Of a DNA stretch of 64,000 nucleotides, positions 1-9,510 are shown piece by piece. Position 1 is the first letter of the stretch; every line of letters starts with the position of its first letter. The stretch is from the NCBI RefSeq assembly GCF_000447295.1, contig NZ_KE650771.1, forward strand, positions 4,745,451 through 4,809,450, given 5' to 3'. Position numbers and translations under genes: made by a program. The notes under the pieces were generated by a model, which searched no databases, was not told where the DNA came from, and was given only the letters and a program-made list of their open reading frames with translations. The DNA is from Fischerella sp. PCC 9431 (lineage in GTDB: Bacteria > Cyanobacteriota > Cyanobacteriia > Cyanobacteriales > Nostocaceae).

Positions 1-474
1 TTTCCAAGCTCCGGGATGATCCACCCAATGTCTACCTATACCAGGAAATGCATAGACAAAAACTAAGCTTAAAAACATACCTATTAATAGAGTATAGGTA
101 ATAATTTTTATTTGCTCTTTCAAGCTAAATCGGATCGCAAAATATAAACCAAAATTGGTCATCATCAAGATATCCCTGGAGTTCAGAAAGGTATAGTCTG
201 GGAAATCTGACCAGAGAAATGAAAAATAAGCGATCGCCGTTAATATAAACAGTACTTTGTTGCGATTGATGATAGCGATCGCATCTTGCCAAAAGAGAAA
301 CACTAGAAAGGTAAATATTCCCCAAAGTGAGAATCTAATGAACGTGATCAATCCCTCAGAGAGGACTATACCCATTGATTGAGTACCAAATATCCCTGAG
401 AAAAAGCTTAAGCCTGCAATCATCAAAACAATTTCGCCAAATCTCAGATATTTTTCTATATTGATTTTATTCAT
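1..474 (-). CDS. O-antigen ligase/polymerase-like membrane protein (3' end cut by window)
   Basis: I translated this from the sequence: an ATG at 474 opens a frame that runs off the window start, giving 158 residues without a stop. The product is very hydrophobic, with about four membrane segments, the first around residues 14-35 (IVLMIAGLSFFSGIF). This fits the N-terminal part of the O-antigen ligase/polymerase (Wzy/WaaL-like) family common in cyanobacterial exopolysaccharide loci, but the diagnostic periplasmic loop is outside the window. It heads a run of same-strand polysaccharide genes (506-8265), so a role in polymerising or ligating a surface polysaccharide at the plasma membrane is inferred from context. 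Confidence 0.6.
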   Translation of the reverse strand, partial: MNKINIEKYLRFGEIVLMIAGLSFFSGIFGTQSMGIVLSEGLITFIRFSLWGIFTFLVFLFWQDAIAIINRNKVLFILTAIAYFSFLWSDFPDYTFLNSRDILMMTNFGLYFAIRFSLKEQIKIITYTLLIGMFLSLVFVYAFPGIGRHWVDHPGAWK

Positions 475-505
475 TTTATATGCTGAAAATTTATAATATT
501 TATTT

Positions 506-1717
506 TTATGCTTTATCCCTTTCGGTACGAATCCATGTTTTTTCAGGTAAAAATATAAATTTTAAATAAATAGGTATTTTCCAGAAAAGATAAAAAGGTA
601 GAGCTAAAATTTGGTATAAATTTAAGTCTTGATGAGCAAAATATCTCCAAGATAAAAGTATTGATAAAAGAAAACAAAAGCCAGAACAAACAATAATTAT
701 GGCTGGTATCCATGCTCCGGCTAATATTCCAAAAATCAGAGCAAGTGTCATCAATACTGACCAAGTGATGACTAACAAAGATAAAGGCGGTACGCATAAA
801 TCAAGAGCAGTGACTAACAAATCTAATCTTTTTTGATAGATTGCTTCCTTCACCAAAAGAGGAACATAAATCTGCATAGTTTGTAAAAGACCGTGTTCCC
901 AGCGAGTTCTTTGGCTTTTGGCTGCTTGTAATTGTTGTGGTAAATAGCCAGTCACTTCTGCGGCTGGACAAAATAGTGGTTTGTGTCCTGCAATGGTTAA
1001 ATCTAAGCCTAGTTTTAAGTCTTCGACAATGTGACCACTGGCTAGATTTACTGAGCGAATGACTGACCAAGGGAAAGCCATACCAGTACCATACAACAAG
1101 CAAGGCATTTTCAAGCGAGATGATCCCAAGGGACGAACTAAGTTTTTGATGATGATCGAAAATTGAGAGATGAGGTCTTTTGATGAGTGAGAGTTTTTGG
1201 GTCTGAGCATTAAATAAGTAGCTTGTACTGGTCGATTAGTAGCGATCGCACACTCACTCAGTTGAGCGATCGCGTCTGGATCGACTGTACAATCAGCATC
1301 GATAATTACAACTACGTCTGGAGGTTCAGACTCAATAAAGCGTAAGCCGTAGTCTAGAGCGTATCCTTTGCCTTTACAGATGGCATCTTGGCGTTCTATA
1401 ACTGTAGCACCCACACTACGGGCAATTTCGGCTGTGGCATCATGACAATTATCAGCAATCACAATCACACGGTCTTGTGGTTTCAACGCACTGATCAATT
1501 TTTCTAGAGTGTCACGAATTACAACTTCTTCATTGTGTGCGGGGACTAAGACAGTAACTTTAGTATCTTGCCATTGATCTGTGCGATGCGAAGAGGCGAT
1601 CGCAAATAAAGCAGCAGTACACTCAATTAGAAAAAATAAGCAGATGATCAATAAGACTGATGTACTGATTAATAAAACAACATGAGTAGACAAAGACAAA
1701 AACTGACTAATTGACAT
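506..1717 (-). CDS. Family 2 glycosyltransferase, membrane-embedded
   Basis: This 403-residue protein has a GT2 (cellulose-synthase-like) catalytic domain between an N-terminal membrane anchor (residues 13-40) and a hydrophobic C-terminal third (about 300-390). Visible motifs are VLVPAHNEE (56-64), the DAD metal-binding triplet at 140-142, ED at 232-233 and QRTRW at 269-273, the set used by processive inverting transferases. It should add sugars from nucleotide donors to a growing polysaccharide on the cytoplasmic face of the membrane. The start is ATG. It sits 31 bases after the ligase-like gene on the same strand and belongs to the exopolysaccharide locus. The sugar specificity cannot be read from the sequence. 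Confidence 0.88.
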   Translation of the reverse strand: MSISQFLSLSTHVVLLISTSVLLIICLFFLIECTAALFAIASSHRTDQWQDTKVTVLVPAHNEEVVIRDTLEKLISALKPQDRVIVIADNCHDATAEIARSVGATVIERQDAICKGKGYALDYGLRFIESEPPDVVVIIDADCTVDPDAIAQLSECAIATNRPVQATYLMLRPKNSHSSKDLISQFSIIIKNLVRPLGSSRLKMPCLLYGTGMAFPWSVIRSVNLASGHIVEDLKLGLDLTIAGHKPLFCPAAEVTGYLPQQLQAAKSQRTRWEHGLLQTMQIYVPLLVKEAIYQKRLDLLVTALDLCVPPLSLLVITWSVLMTLALIFGILAGAWIPAIIIVCSGFCFLLSILLSWRYFAHQDLNLYQILALPFYLFWKIPIYLKFIFLPEKTWIRTERDKA

Positions 1718-1818
1718 GACACTGAAATATGTGAAGAGGGAACGGGGAAAAGCAAAAGGGTGTAGGGGTGTGGGGGTGTAGGAGGAGTTATTTTTTCATG
1801 CTTGGCGATGAAAACTTT

Positions 1819-2376
1819 TTACTGAATAATTTTTGCGGGAATACCAATTGCTGTTGCTCCTGGTGGGACGTCGCAGAGAACCACAGCATTAGCACCGATT
1901 TTGGCATAATCACCAATGGTGACTTTGCCTAATATTTTTGCACCAGCTCCAACTTCAACTCCTTTACCTAATCTCGGTGCATCATAAGGGCGATCAGCGT
2001 AACGGCTTCCTAATGTCACTCCTTGGCAAATCTGGGAGTCATCACCAATGACAGCATAGGCGTTGATGATGATTGTTCCTTGATGGTGAACAACGACACG
2101 ACGACCAAGTTTAACTGTGTAAAGTAGTTCAATTCCGTAGTGATTGCGAATTCTGCGATATAACAGGATGTAAAGAATACTAAAAGGTAGTTGTAAGATT
2201 TTGGGTTTAATTTTCTTGCGCCAAACTCCGAAGCGGTGAACAGCAACACTGCGGAACCCAGGTAAAGTCCAATCACGTCCGTGGGCGATCCAGTCTTCTT
2301 TGATTTGCTGCAACAGACTTAAATTCGAGTCTTCTGTTTGCTTTTGATTTGCTATCAAATCTACTTGAACACTCAT
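1819..2376 (-). CDS. Serine-O-acetyltransferase-like hexapeptide acetyltransferase
   Basis: A 185-residue protein with a left-handed beta-helix (hexapeptide) region from about residue 90 to the end: short I/V-G-x repeats (VVHHQGTIIINAYAVIGDD), a CQGVTLG segment and the closing IGIPAKII. This is the trimeric acyltransferase fold of CysE-like enzymes. It is shorter than housekeeping CysE because it lacks most of the helical N-terminal domain, and it lies between a glycosyltransferase and a methyltransferase. O-acetylation of a sugar in the exopolysaccharide is therefore more likely than cysteine synthesis, but that is inference. The start is ATG. Confidence 0.8.
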   Translation of the reverse strand: MSVQVDLIANQKQTEDSNLSLLQQIKEDWIAHGRDWTLPGFRSVAVHRFGVWRKKIKPKILQLPFSILYILLYRRIRNHYGIELLYTVKLGRRVVVHHQGTIIINAYAVIGDDSQICQGVTLGSRYADRPYDAPRLGKGVEVGAGAKILGKVTIGDYAKIGANAVVLCDVPPGATAIGIPAKIIQ

Positions 2377-2433
2377 TGTTCATGACCTATGGTAATTTGA
2401 ACACTTTTTATATTCTTTGAGTCTGAAATGTTG

Positions 2434-3390
2434 TCAATGTGGGAGTTGAAAATACAGTGCAGTTCGATTTCGCTGGATAAAACGACTGAGTTCTGTGCTG
2501 AGTGTATCTAGGAAACTAGTTGTGATATGAGCAGGGAGGCGATTAATCGACACAAATCCGGCTTGTTCACACATTTTTTTCAATGTGACAGGGGTAAAAG
2601 CATTGATATGTTCGAGTGGGTGAACAGCATGAAATTCGGAAAAATTTTGAGGCTGACTGATTCCTCGACAATCAGGAACTTCAACGATTAAAATTCCTTT
2701 GTCCACAATTGTGGCAGCAATTTTACGTAGAGTTGCGAGGGGGTCTTCGAGATGCTCTAATACTTGAAATAGTGAGACGGCGTGGACTTTATTGATCTGA
2801 GCAGATTCTAGAGCTTCCAAATTATTGAAAATAGAGATACCCATTTTTGCGGCTCGTTCGCTACGCTTTTGGCTGAAATCAATTCCATAGACATCAAAAC
2901 CAAAAAACTTTGCTAAACAGAGGAAGTATCCATCACCACAGCCATAGTCGAGAATGCGAAATTGCTCAATTGTGTTTGGTTCTATTAGTTTTTTGAGCCG
3001 CAATAGATGTTTAATACATTGTCGTCCACGTTCAAACAAAGTATCTCGCTTGCTACCTGTTTGATAGTGTGCTTCCATATGTTCGATTTGAGCATCATTA
3101 ATCCACTCGTCATACAGCTTGTGTAACCCTTGTGGTGCAAGGATTCGTTGATGAAAAATCATGCCACAGGTTTGACAACGCACTAAAGAAAAGGTTTCCT
3201 CTGCAAGCAAGGTCACTACATCTTTGCTGTAATGACATCTGTTAAGAAAAGAACGAGTGGGTTCATCAGTAAATTTTCCTTGCCACAGGGGATAAAGATT
3301 CGAGGAGCCACAACTAATGCAGTGCGATCGCTCTCTAAATACCATCTTTTGATTAGAGAGTTGTTCTAAACCGTGTTTGTTTGTGGTCAT
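2434..3390 (-). CDS. Class I SAM-dependent methyltransferase with N-terminal zinc-binding cysteines
   Basis: The frame extends to a GTG at 3456, but the ATG at 3390 (MTTNKHG) looks a better start; another ATG lies at 3345. Near the N-terminus are two CxxC pairs (HCISCGSS and RCQTCGMIF), as in methyltransferases that modify sugars or small molecules. The Rossmann motif I is ILDYGCGDGYF, followed by DVYGIDFS, and VLEHLEDP matches the downstream motif. It probably methylates a sugar of the surface polysaccharide, judging by its neighbours. No strong ribosome binding site distinguishes the three candidate starts. Confidence 0.8.
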   Translation of the reverse strand: MTTNKHGLEQLSNQKMVFRERSHCISCGSSNLYPLWQGKFTDEPTRSFLNRCHYSKDVVTLLAEETFSLVRCQTCGMIFHQRILAPQGLHKLYDEWINDAQIEHMEAHYQTGSKRDTLFERGRQCIKHLLRLKKLIEPNTIEQFRILDYGCGDGYFLCLAKFFGFDVYGIDFSQKRSERAAKMGISIFNNLEALESAQINKVHAVSLFQVLEHLEDPLATLRKIAATIVDKGILIVEVPDCRGISQPQNFSEFHAVHPLEHINAFTPVTLKKMCEQAGFVSINRLPAHITTSFLDTLSTELSRFIQRNRTALYFQLPH

Positions 3391-3560
3391 GTCGATTAAG
3401 TTCCGATTTGAAAAATGAGTTTGTTTCTTTCGGAAGCCACGCTCATACCATTTCACAAAATTGTTGATGTTGATCCAAGTTGATCCAAATCTTCTCCCTA
3501 ATCTTCCTAGTCCTCCTTTTCTCTGTCATTGCCAGATAGTGAAACGGTATTAGTCTAGTT

Positions 3561-5744
3561 CTATGGCATTCTTGCTACTCTTTCTAAGTCTGCGGCACTC
3601 TTGCGATCGCGAGGACTAGAATAATAGAAGTAACTGCCAGGTTCTTGTTTAACATTAACCGCATTAGCAATTATTCCCAAAACATTGGCCTCAGAACGTT
3701 CTAGTAGAGACTTAGCAGCAGCAGCACTAGGTGAATCTAAGACACCGGGTCGCGTTACCAGCAAAATTCCATCTGCCATTTTTCCTAAAACTGCTGCATC
3801 CGCGATTCCAACCAAAGGTGGAGTGTCAAAAATAACGTAGTCGTATTGTTTTGCAAAAATATCAACTAAAGAAGTCATACTCTCAGAGTCAATTAAGGCT
3901 AAAGGATTTGGAGGTATAACTCCTGCTGTCAGTACTGATAAAAATTCCGTAACTTTGTGTACTGCTTCCGAAAAAACTGCCTGACCAACAAGGAGATGAC
4001 TCAAACCCACTGAGTTGATTAAACTCCATAAATGGTGTTGTGTTGGTTTACGCATATCTGCATCAACGAGTAAAACTCGCTTACCTGATTGAGCGATGAC
4101 CGCAGCCAAATTAGCAGACACTTCTGATTTTCCTTCAGCACTCACAGAACTGGTAACAACTATTTTGCGAACTTTGCGATGGCTAATAAATTTCAGGTTT
4201 GCTTGCAGCATTTGATAGGCTTCATGAACTAATGTGCGAGGTGAAGTGGTGGTAATCACTTGTGGATAAACACCGTCTTCTATATCTTGCACAGCATTCA
4301 CAAAATTATTCGGTTTATACTTCGGAATTAAACCCAACAAAGTGTAACCAAAAAATGTTTCGGTTTCTTTGATTGTTTTTAATGATCGATCAATCAAGTC
4401 TACAAAAAATGCAGCAGCAATACTAATTAATACACCTGCAAAAATACTCCCACTTGCTAACAGGATTTTTGTTTTGGAGATGACTGGTTTTTTCGGGGTT
4501 TGTGCAGGTTGGACAATTCTCGCATTCCCGATAGTCTGCTTTTCTGCTACCTGAATTTCCTGTAGTCTGCTAACAAGATTTTCATAGCCATTTTTAGCAG
4601 ATTCTAACTTGCGTTCTAAGCCTTGTTGCTGTTTCTCCAAACTTGGCATCACAGCCAATTGTTGTTGATAATTCGCTCGAATATTAGACAAAGTTCGCAA
4701 TTTTTTCTCTAATCCCTGGCGTTCTGCTTTTAACTGCACATAATTATCAACCAAGTTTTCTCTAATCTTGCCTATTTGTAATTTACTAGGAGAAACTAAG
4801 GGAATTCCTGAATATTGCTGAGTCCGTTGTTGTAATAAAGCATTGAGAGTTGCTTGCTGATTTTTTAAGTCAGTGATAATTGGGTGTTGTTCAGTATAAA
4901 TTGCTCTGGCATTTGCTAATTTGGTTTGAACTTTTTGCAACTCAGTCAAAACTTCTTGAACACCAGGTATTTGACTCAAGGAAGCAACAGTTACTGCTTG
5001 ATTTTCACTAACATTTAGTTGACTGGCTATCTGTGCTTCTTGAGCGCTGACATCTGATAATGCAGCCTTGATTTGATTCATTTCTTGATCAAGCTTGGAA
5101 ATAATCTCAATAGCTGCGGTTGATTCTTCTGCAAGCTGAATCACTCGGTTTTGGATTTTAAACTGACGTAATGCTTCAGCTGCTCTTTCTAATTCTCGAC
5201 GAGAGTTGGGTAATTGTTCTTTAATAAATTCACCCGCAGCAGAGACTTGAGCGCGATTATTTTGAATGTTGTTCTGTACATAAGACTTCATTAATTGATT
5301 GACTATTGCTGCGGCTAATTCAGGATCATTTGAGGTATAAGAAACTTTGAGGACATCTGTTCCTACAATTGGTTTGACATTGATTTTGAGTAATTCCGGA
5401 TCAATTAGTTTTCCTTGTTCATCTTTTAAATCTAGAGCAGTAATCACTTCTTGCAATATTGGATGGGAATTCACAATTACGGCTTGGGTTTCTAAAGGAT
5501 TACCCTCACGCATTAAAGATTCTAAATCCCCGATTTTTTCCCCTACTTTTGTCAAAGATGATGTACGGTCTGATTTAAAAAGTAGTATACCATCTGCTTG
5601 GTATTCAGGTTTTTGCATGAATAGAGCTAAACCTGATAATCCAATTGCAGCAAGAACAATTGATGCTATCAATCGCCAACGGCGTTTGAGAACAAGTATA
5701 TACTGCTGAATTTCTGTTTCTTGTGTGTAGTTATTAGTCTCCAT
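3561..5744 (-). CDS. Polysaccharide co-polymerase/tyrosine autokinase (Wzc/CapAB-like)
   Basis: This 727-residue protein joins a Wzz chain-length domain to a bacterial tyrosine (BY) kinase. Residues 24-43 and about 427-449 are membrane segments, bracketing a long periplasmic region rich in coiled coil (about 165-400). The cytoplasmic kinase shows Walker A around SAEGKS (535-540), Walker A' VDADMRKP (560-567) and Walker B VIFDTPP (637-643). The tail carries a small tyrosine cluster (Y705, Y707, Y708), the usual autophosphorylation site. By family it controls polymerisation and export of exopolysaccharide together with the ligase-like and sugar-transferase genes beside it. The start is ATG. Confidence 0.92.
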   Translation of the reverse strand: METNNYTQETEIQQYILVLKRRWRLIASIVLAAIGLSGLALFMQKPEYQADGILLFKSDRTSSLTKVGEKIGDLESLMREGNPLETQAVIVNSHPILQEVITALDLKDEQGKLIDPELLKINVKPIVGTDVLKVSYTSNDPELAAAIVNQLMKSYVQNNIQNNRAQVSAAGEFIKEQLPNSRRELERAAEALRQFKIQNRVIQLAEESTAAIEIISKLDQEMNQIKAALSDVSAQEAQIASQLNVSENQAVTVASLSQIPGVQEVLTELQKVQTKLANARAIYTEQHPIITDLKNQQATLNALLQQRTQQYSGIPLVSPSKLQIGKIRENLVDNYVQLKAERQGLEKKLRTLSNIRANYQQQLAVMPSLEKQQQGLERKLESAKNGYENLVSRLQEIQVAEKQTIGNARIVQPAQTPKKPVISKTKILLASGSIFAGVLISIAAAFFVDLIDRSLKTIKETETFFGYTLLGLIPKYKPNNFVNAVQDIEDGVYPQVITTTSPRTLVHEAYQMLQANLKFISHRKVRKIVVTSSVSAEGKSEVSANLAAVIAQSGKRVLLVDADMRKPTQHHLWSLINSVGLSHLLVGQAVFSEAVHKVTEFLSVLTAGVIPPNPLALIDSESMTSLVDIFAKQYDYVIFDTPPLVGIADAAVLGKMADGILLVTRPGVLDSPSAAAAKSLLERSEANVLGIIANAVNVKQEPGSYFYYSSPRDRKSAADLERVARMP

Positions 5745-5785
5745 ACAACAAGTTTCTTTGTGGTGGTTATATACACGTATCGCAG

Positions 5786-7213
5786 TTAATAAGCGCCTGA
5801 TTTTTGCAATACGACTTTTACTGTTTCTAGTAAAATTTTCAAATCAAGCCAAAGTGACCAATTCTCAATGTAATTAATGTCTAGTTTCACTCCATCTTCA
5901 AAGTTATCAATATCAGAGCGACCAGAAACCTGCCACAATCCGGTAATGCCAGGTAAAACTTCTTGACGAATAAAGTGTTTTGTTTTAAACCTTTCAACAT
6001 CCCTACTAGGAAGCGGACGCGGACCAACTAAACTCATTTCTCCGACTAAAACATTAAAGAGTTGTGGCAATTCATCTAAACTGTAAAGGCGGAGAAATTT
6101 ACCTACCTGGGTAATTCGAGGATCATTTTTCATTTTAAAGAGAACGCCATCTTTAATTTCATTATTCTTTTCCAGAGATGCTTGGAGTTTTTCGGCATTA
6201 TTTACCATTGTCCGAAATTTCCAAATTTTAAAACTTTGCCCGTGCAATCCGATTCGATTTTGTTTGAAGAATATTGGGCCTGGAGAGTCTAATTTAATTA
6301 GGATTGCGATCGCTAAGTAAATCGGAGATAACAATAATAATAGTAGGACTGAAGAAACAAGATCAAAACACCTTTTTATCCAAAAATCACTACCTGCAAT
6401 AATTGGTGCAGGAATTGTCATACAAGGTACTTGACCAAGCATCCAAAAAACTGATTTGGGGTAATAAATATCAGTTTCCATTGGCAGAATTCGTAAAAGA
6501 ATACCAGCAGTTTGGAAATGCCAACAGACATAGAGACGATTTTTAATCGCATTCCAAGAAACAAAAACCTCGGTGATACCCTGTTTGTGAAGATACTCAA
6601 AAGTAGCTTCTCGATTCACCAAATCTAGACAGCTAGGATCAGCTATTCCTTGGACTGTATAGCAATTTTCTTTTTCTATTAATTGAATATGATTTTTTTG
6701 GTCTTTATTCTCAGTAATCAGAAAAACTGAATGACGAATTGCTCCTTGATATCGAAGTTTTTTTGTAGCCACATCAAATATGAAGCGATCGCCACAAACA
6801 AAGACTACAGAACAAACCCAAAATATCAGAAAAGTAGACCGGGATATATAACTATCTGGTTCGTAAAGAAAGGCTATGCATAAAAGTAAAATATCTGCTA
6901 ATGATACTGCTTGCATTAAACCAAAATAGTTTCGACGTTCTTTTCCTGGTTTATAGAGTCCTTTAACTGCTATCACACTTATTCCTGTGACTAACATGAG
7001 CATCAGTAGAGATATTTGTTCCGCCAACAGAAATTCTATGCTTGTTCCGTAATATGCTGCTAACATCCATGCGGCAGTTAAAGCAATAATATCTAATGTA
7101 ATTAGGGTGATGACTCGCAGTATCCTAATTTTTAATCCTCTTTGGATAGTCGTACCTTTCGCTGACCTCAAATCTGGTTTAAAAGTTGTAACTGTGAACG
7201 TATTAGTTGTCAT
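5786..7213 (-). CDS. Undecaprenyl-phosphate sugar phosphotransferase (initiating glycosyltransferase)
   Basis: The chosen ATG at 7213 (MTTNTFTV) gives 475 residues; an upstream in-frame GTG at 7297 adds an unconvincing extension. Several N-terminal membrane segments are followed by the bacterial sugar transferase domain. Its landmarks are the hydrophobic hairpin after KRCFDLVSS, then IWKFRTM, LDELPQLFNVLVGEMSLVGPRP and GITGLWQVSGRSD. The family transfers a sugar-1-phosphate from a nucleotide sugar to undecaprenyl phosphate at the inner face of the membrane, starting the repeat unit. It lies 41 bases from the tyrosine autokinase start, a usual pairing in exopolysaccharide loci. Confidence 0.92.
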   Translation of the reverse strand: MTTNTFTVTTFKPDLRSAKGTTIQRGLKIRILRVITLITLDIIALTAAWMLAAYYGTSIEFLLAEQISLLMLMLVTGISVIAVKGLYKPGKERRNYFGLMQAVSLADILLLCIAFLYEPDSYISRSTFLIFWVCSVVFVCGDRFIFDVATKKLRYQGAIRHSVFLITENKDQKNHIQLIEKENCYTVQGIADPSCLDLVNREATFEYLHKQGITEVFVSWNAIKNRLYVCWHFQTAGILLRILPMETDIYYPKSVFWMLGQVPCMTIPAPIIAGSDFWIKRCFDLVSSVLLLLLLSPIYLAIAILIKLDSPGPIFFKQNRIGLHGQSFKIWKFRTMVNNAEKLQASLEKNNEIKDGVLFKMKNDPRITQVGKFLRLYSLDELPQLFNVLVGEMSLVGPRPLPSRDVERFKTKHFIRQEVLPGITGLWQVSGRSDIDNFEDGVKLDINYIENWSLWLDLKILLETVKVVLQKSGAY

Positions 7214-7506
7214 GATTTTGAACACCAAATTAATTTTTTCACCAAAAATAAAGCACGTACAAAATTTATATTTTGAGAATATTCTGAGATCTTGCACCTA
7301 GTAGTACACAAAGGCAATTTTGCTGAGTGTAAATATTCTCCCTTGTCCCCGTGTCACCGAGTCTGGAGCGTCAGTCTCCATCCGTCAATTTTGGGTTGGT
7401 CGAGTACTAGCCTTGGCGATGTTCATAATTGCACGCCAAGTGCAAGATCTCAGTATTCATGTTTAGGATCAATTCTTATAGGCTAACTACTTTTCTCTGT
7501 TTCCTT
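7214..7506. other. Intergenic stretch between two exopolysaccharide genes
   Basis: No coding region is supported here. The open frames (to 7301 and 7292-7486) are short shadows. Part of it (about 7340-7375) is a C-rich low-complexity string like those found elsewhere in the window. Confidence 0.4.
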
Positions 7507-8265
7507 TCATTCAAATTTTGTTACTCCGATACGTTGTTTGAGTACCAACCAAACAAACAGAGGATTACCCATGATATAGCGTTTCCATAGGCGTCGGGGT
7601 TCAACCAGTAAGCGGAAAAACCATTCTAAGCCAGATTTTTGCATCCATAATGGCGCTCGTTGCACCATATTACTCACCAGTTCAAAACTAACTCCAATAC
7701 CAATTGAAATTGGGATATTTAGGGTTTTGTAATTGTCATAAATCCAGAATTCCTGTTTAGGAGAACCCAAACCGACAAAAAGAATATCTGGTTTTGCGTG
7801 TTGAATTTTAGAGTTAATAATTGCTAGTTCTTCTGGCTGCGATTCAAAACCATAGGGTGGACAGTATGTGCCGACTATTTGAAGATGAGGATATCTTTTT
7901 TCGAGAACTTCTTTTGCTTTTGCAGATGCTCCGGGGCGTCCTCCTAAGAAGAAGATTTTGAGATCTTTTTGAGATGCGATCGCACATAATTTCTCAAACA
8001 AATCTGTGCCATTAACTCGGCCTTTAAGTGATGTCTGCAAAAATTTTGCTGCCCATAACAGTGAAACCCCATCTGGTACTACTAAAAAAGCTTGACGATA
8101 GTATTCACGAAAACGAGAATTGCTTTGTAGCAGTACAACATGTTGTGCATTGGGGGTGACAACATATTTTGGCTCTTTCCCTACTAGTACGTGTTCGACA
8201 ATCTGTTCAACAACTTCATTAAAACAAAGTTGGTCAATTTCTACACCACAAATATTAATCTTCAT
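7507..8265 (-). CDS. WecG/TagA/CpsF family glycosyltransferase
   Basis: A 252-residue protein with the hallmarks of the WecG/TagA/CpsF (GT26) family: TPNAQHVVLLQ near the N-terminus, VVPDGVSLLWAAKF, the KIFFLGGRPGASAKA segment, DILFVGLGSPKQEFWI and IGIGVSFE. These enzymes transfer N-acetylmannosamine-type sugars to a lipid-linked acceptor as the second step of polymer synthesis. It follows the initiating sugar transferase in the same direction, which suits that role. A second member of the family lies at 38948-39706. The start is ATG. Confidence 0.92.
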   Translation of the reverse strand: MKINICGVEIDQLCFNEVVEQIVEHVLVGKEPKYVVTPNAQHVVLLQSNSRFREYYRQAFLVVPDGVSLLWAAKFLQTSLKGRVNGTDLFEKLCAIASQKDLKIFFLGGRPGASAKAKEVLEKRYPHLQIVGTYCPPYGFESQPEELAIINSKIQHAKPDILFVGLGSPKQEFWIYDNYKTLNIPISIGIGVSFELVSNMVQRAPLWMQKSGLEWFFRLLVEPRRLWKRYIMGNPLFVWLVLKQRIGVTKFE

Positions 8266-8346
8266 GGCTCACCCTGGATTAAGTTTTTAAGTATGCTTTT
8301 TTACATACTTATGTAGATGCAAGTAATGTTTGTGATTACAGATTGG

Positions 8347-9510
8347 TTATCTTTTGGGAGCGTGATCAAACGCTCTGGCTATAGCATTCCAAGCCAGTTT
8401 AGATTGCATGTTTGAGTCCAAAGGTAAAGGACGGACTGCGGATTTATCTGCACGAGGATAAAAATTTGATACCCAAGTGTATTTATCGCTCAATCCCCAA
8501 GTTAGAACTGCGGTGACTGCTCGCTCATCTAGGACAATATTCAAATAGTCTTCGTAAATACCTGCAACAATGCGATCGCGTACACTCGGATCTGAAGTTA
8601 ATTTTTGGTCTATCACATCTAGTTCGGTAATCAGAATCTTGAGACCAAGACTCGCTACATCTGCAAGAAAATTCCGCAATTTTTTAGCATTAAAGCCAGT
8701 TTGATCACCCATGAGATGAGATTGCATACCAAAACCATGAATCGGCGTTCCTCTTGATTTCAGTCGCTCTAGCAGTTTCAAAACAGCAGTTCTTTTGGCT
8801 TCATCTTTGGGGTTATCATACTCTAGTCCATAGTCGTTATAGACCAACATTGCTTTCGGATCACTAGCCGCAGCTGCGCGAAAAGCAAGTTCGATGTAAT
8901 CTACACCTAAAAACTCTAGCCAAGGTGACTTTCGTAAGCTGTCACTTCGTCCATCGTCTGGTTCTATCGCCTCGTTCACTACATCCCAAGAGTGTATTCT
9001 CCCCTTATAATGTTTAGCCACTGTTGTAATATGTTCCACCAAAAACTTTTCTGCATTTTTGCAGTTCACTACTTCCTGAAACCATACAGGTAAAGCTTGA
9101 TGCCAAACTAAAGTATGTCCACGAAACAACATATTGTGAGATTGTGCAAACTGAGCTAACCAATCTGATTTGGTAAAGTCAAATTTTTGGGGAGTAGGTC
9201 GTATATTATCCCATTTCAGTTGATAATCTGGTACCAGCATATTGCACTCCCTAGCGAAGCTGGTTTTCAAATCTCTGTTTAATAGTAAATCATCCTTTAC
9301 AGCAGCAGCCCCATACATTAATCCCTTTGCTGTAGCCCGATCTTTCAAAGAACTTTTGCCGACTATTTTGAATGTTTTACTTGAATTATCAAGTGCTTGA
9401 CTGTACATGAAATTTCTATTTGTTTCAATACCAACAGTGCTGGCTCCTGCTAAAACTGATAGGCTTGCATACAAAAAATAACGTCTACTTAATGACATTT
9501 TTCTGAGCAT
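8347..9510 (-). CDS. Exported GH10 endo-1,4-beta-xylanase-like enzyme
   Basis: The 387-residue product begins with a twin-arginine-like signal (SLSRRYFLYASLSVLAGAS, residues 6-24), suggesting folded export by Tat. The rest is a family 10 glycoside hydrolase barrel: HTLVWHQALPVWF (132-144), WDVVNEA with the acid/base E180, and ITELD with the nucleophile E296. The family cleaves beta-1,4-xylan internally. Because it ends an exopolysaccharide cluster, a role in trimming or remodelling the organism's own polysaccharide is plausible. ATG codons at 9510 and 9498 are both possible; the second leaves the RR motif intact. Confidence 0.9.
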   Translation of the reverse strand: MLRKMSLSRRYFLYASLSVLAGASTVGIETNRNFMYSQALDNSSKTFKIVGKSSLKDRATAKGLMYGAAAVKDDLLLNRDLKTSFARECNMLVPDYQLKWDNIRPTPQKFDFTKSDWLAQFAQSHNMLFRGHTLVWHQALPVWFQEVVNCKNAEKFLVEHITTVAKHYKGRIHSWDVVNEAIEPDDGRSDSLRKSPWLEFLGVDYIELAFRAAAASDPKAMLVYNDYGLEYDNPKDEAKRTAVLKLLERLKSRGTPIHGFGMQSHLMGDQTGFNAKKLRNFLADVASLGLKILITELDVIDQKLTSDPSVRDRIVAGIYEDYLNIVLDERAVTAVLTWGLSDKYTWVSNFYPRADKSAVRPLPLDSNMQSKLAWNAIARAFDHAPKR

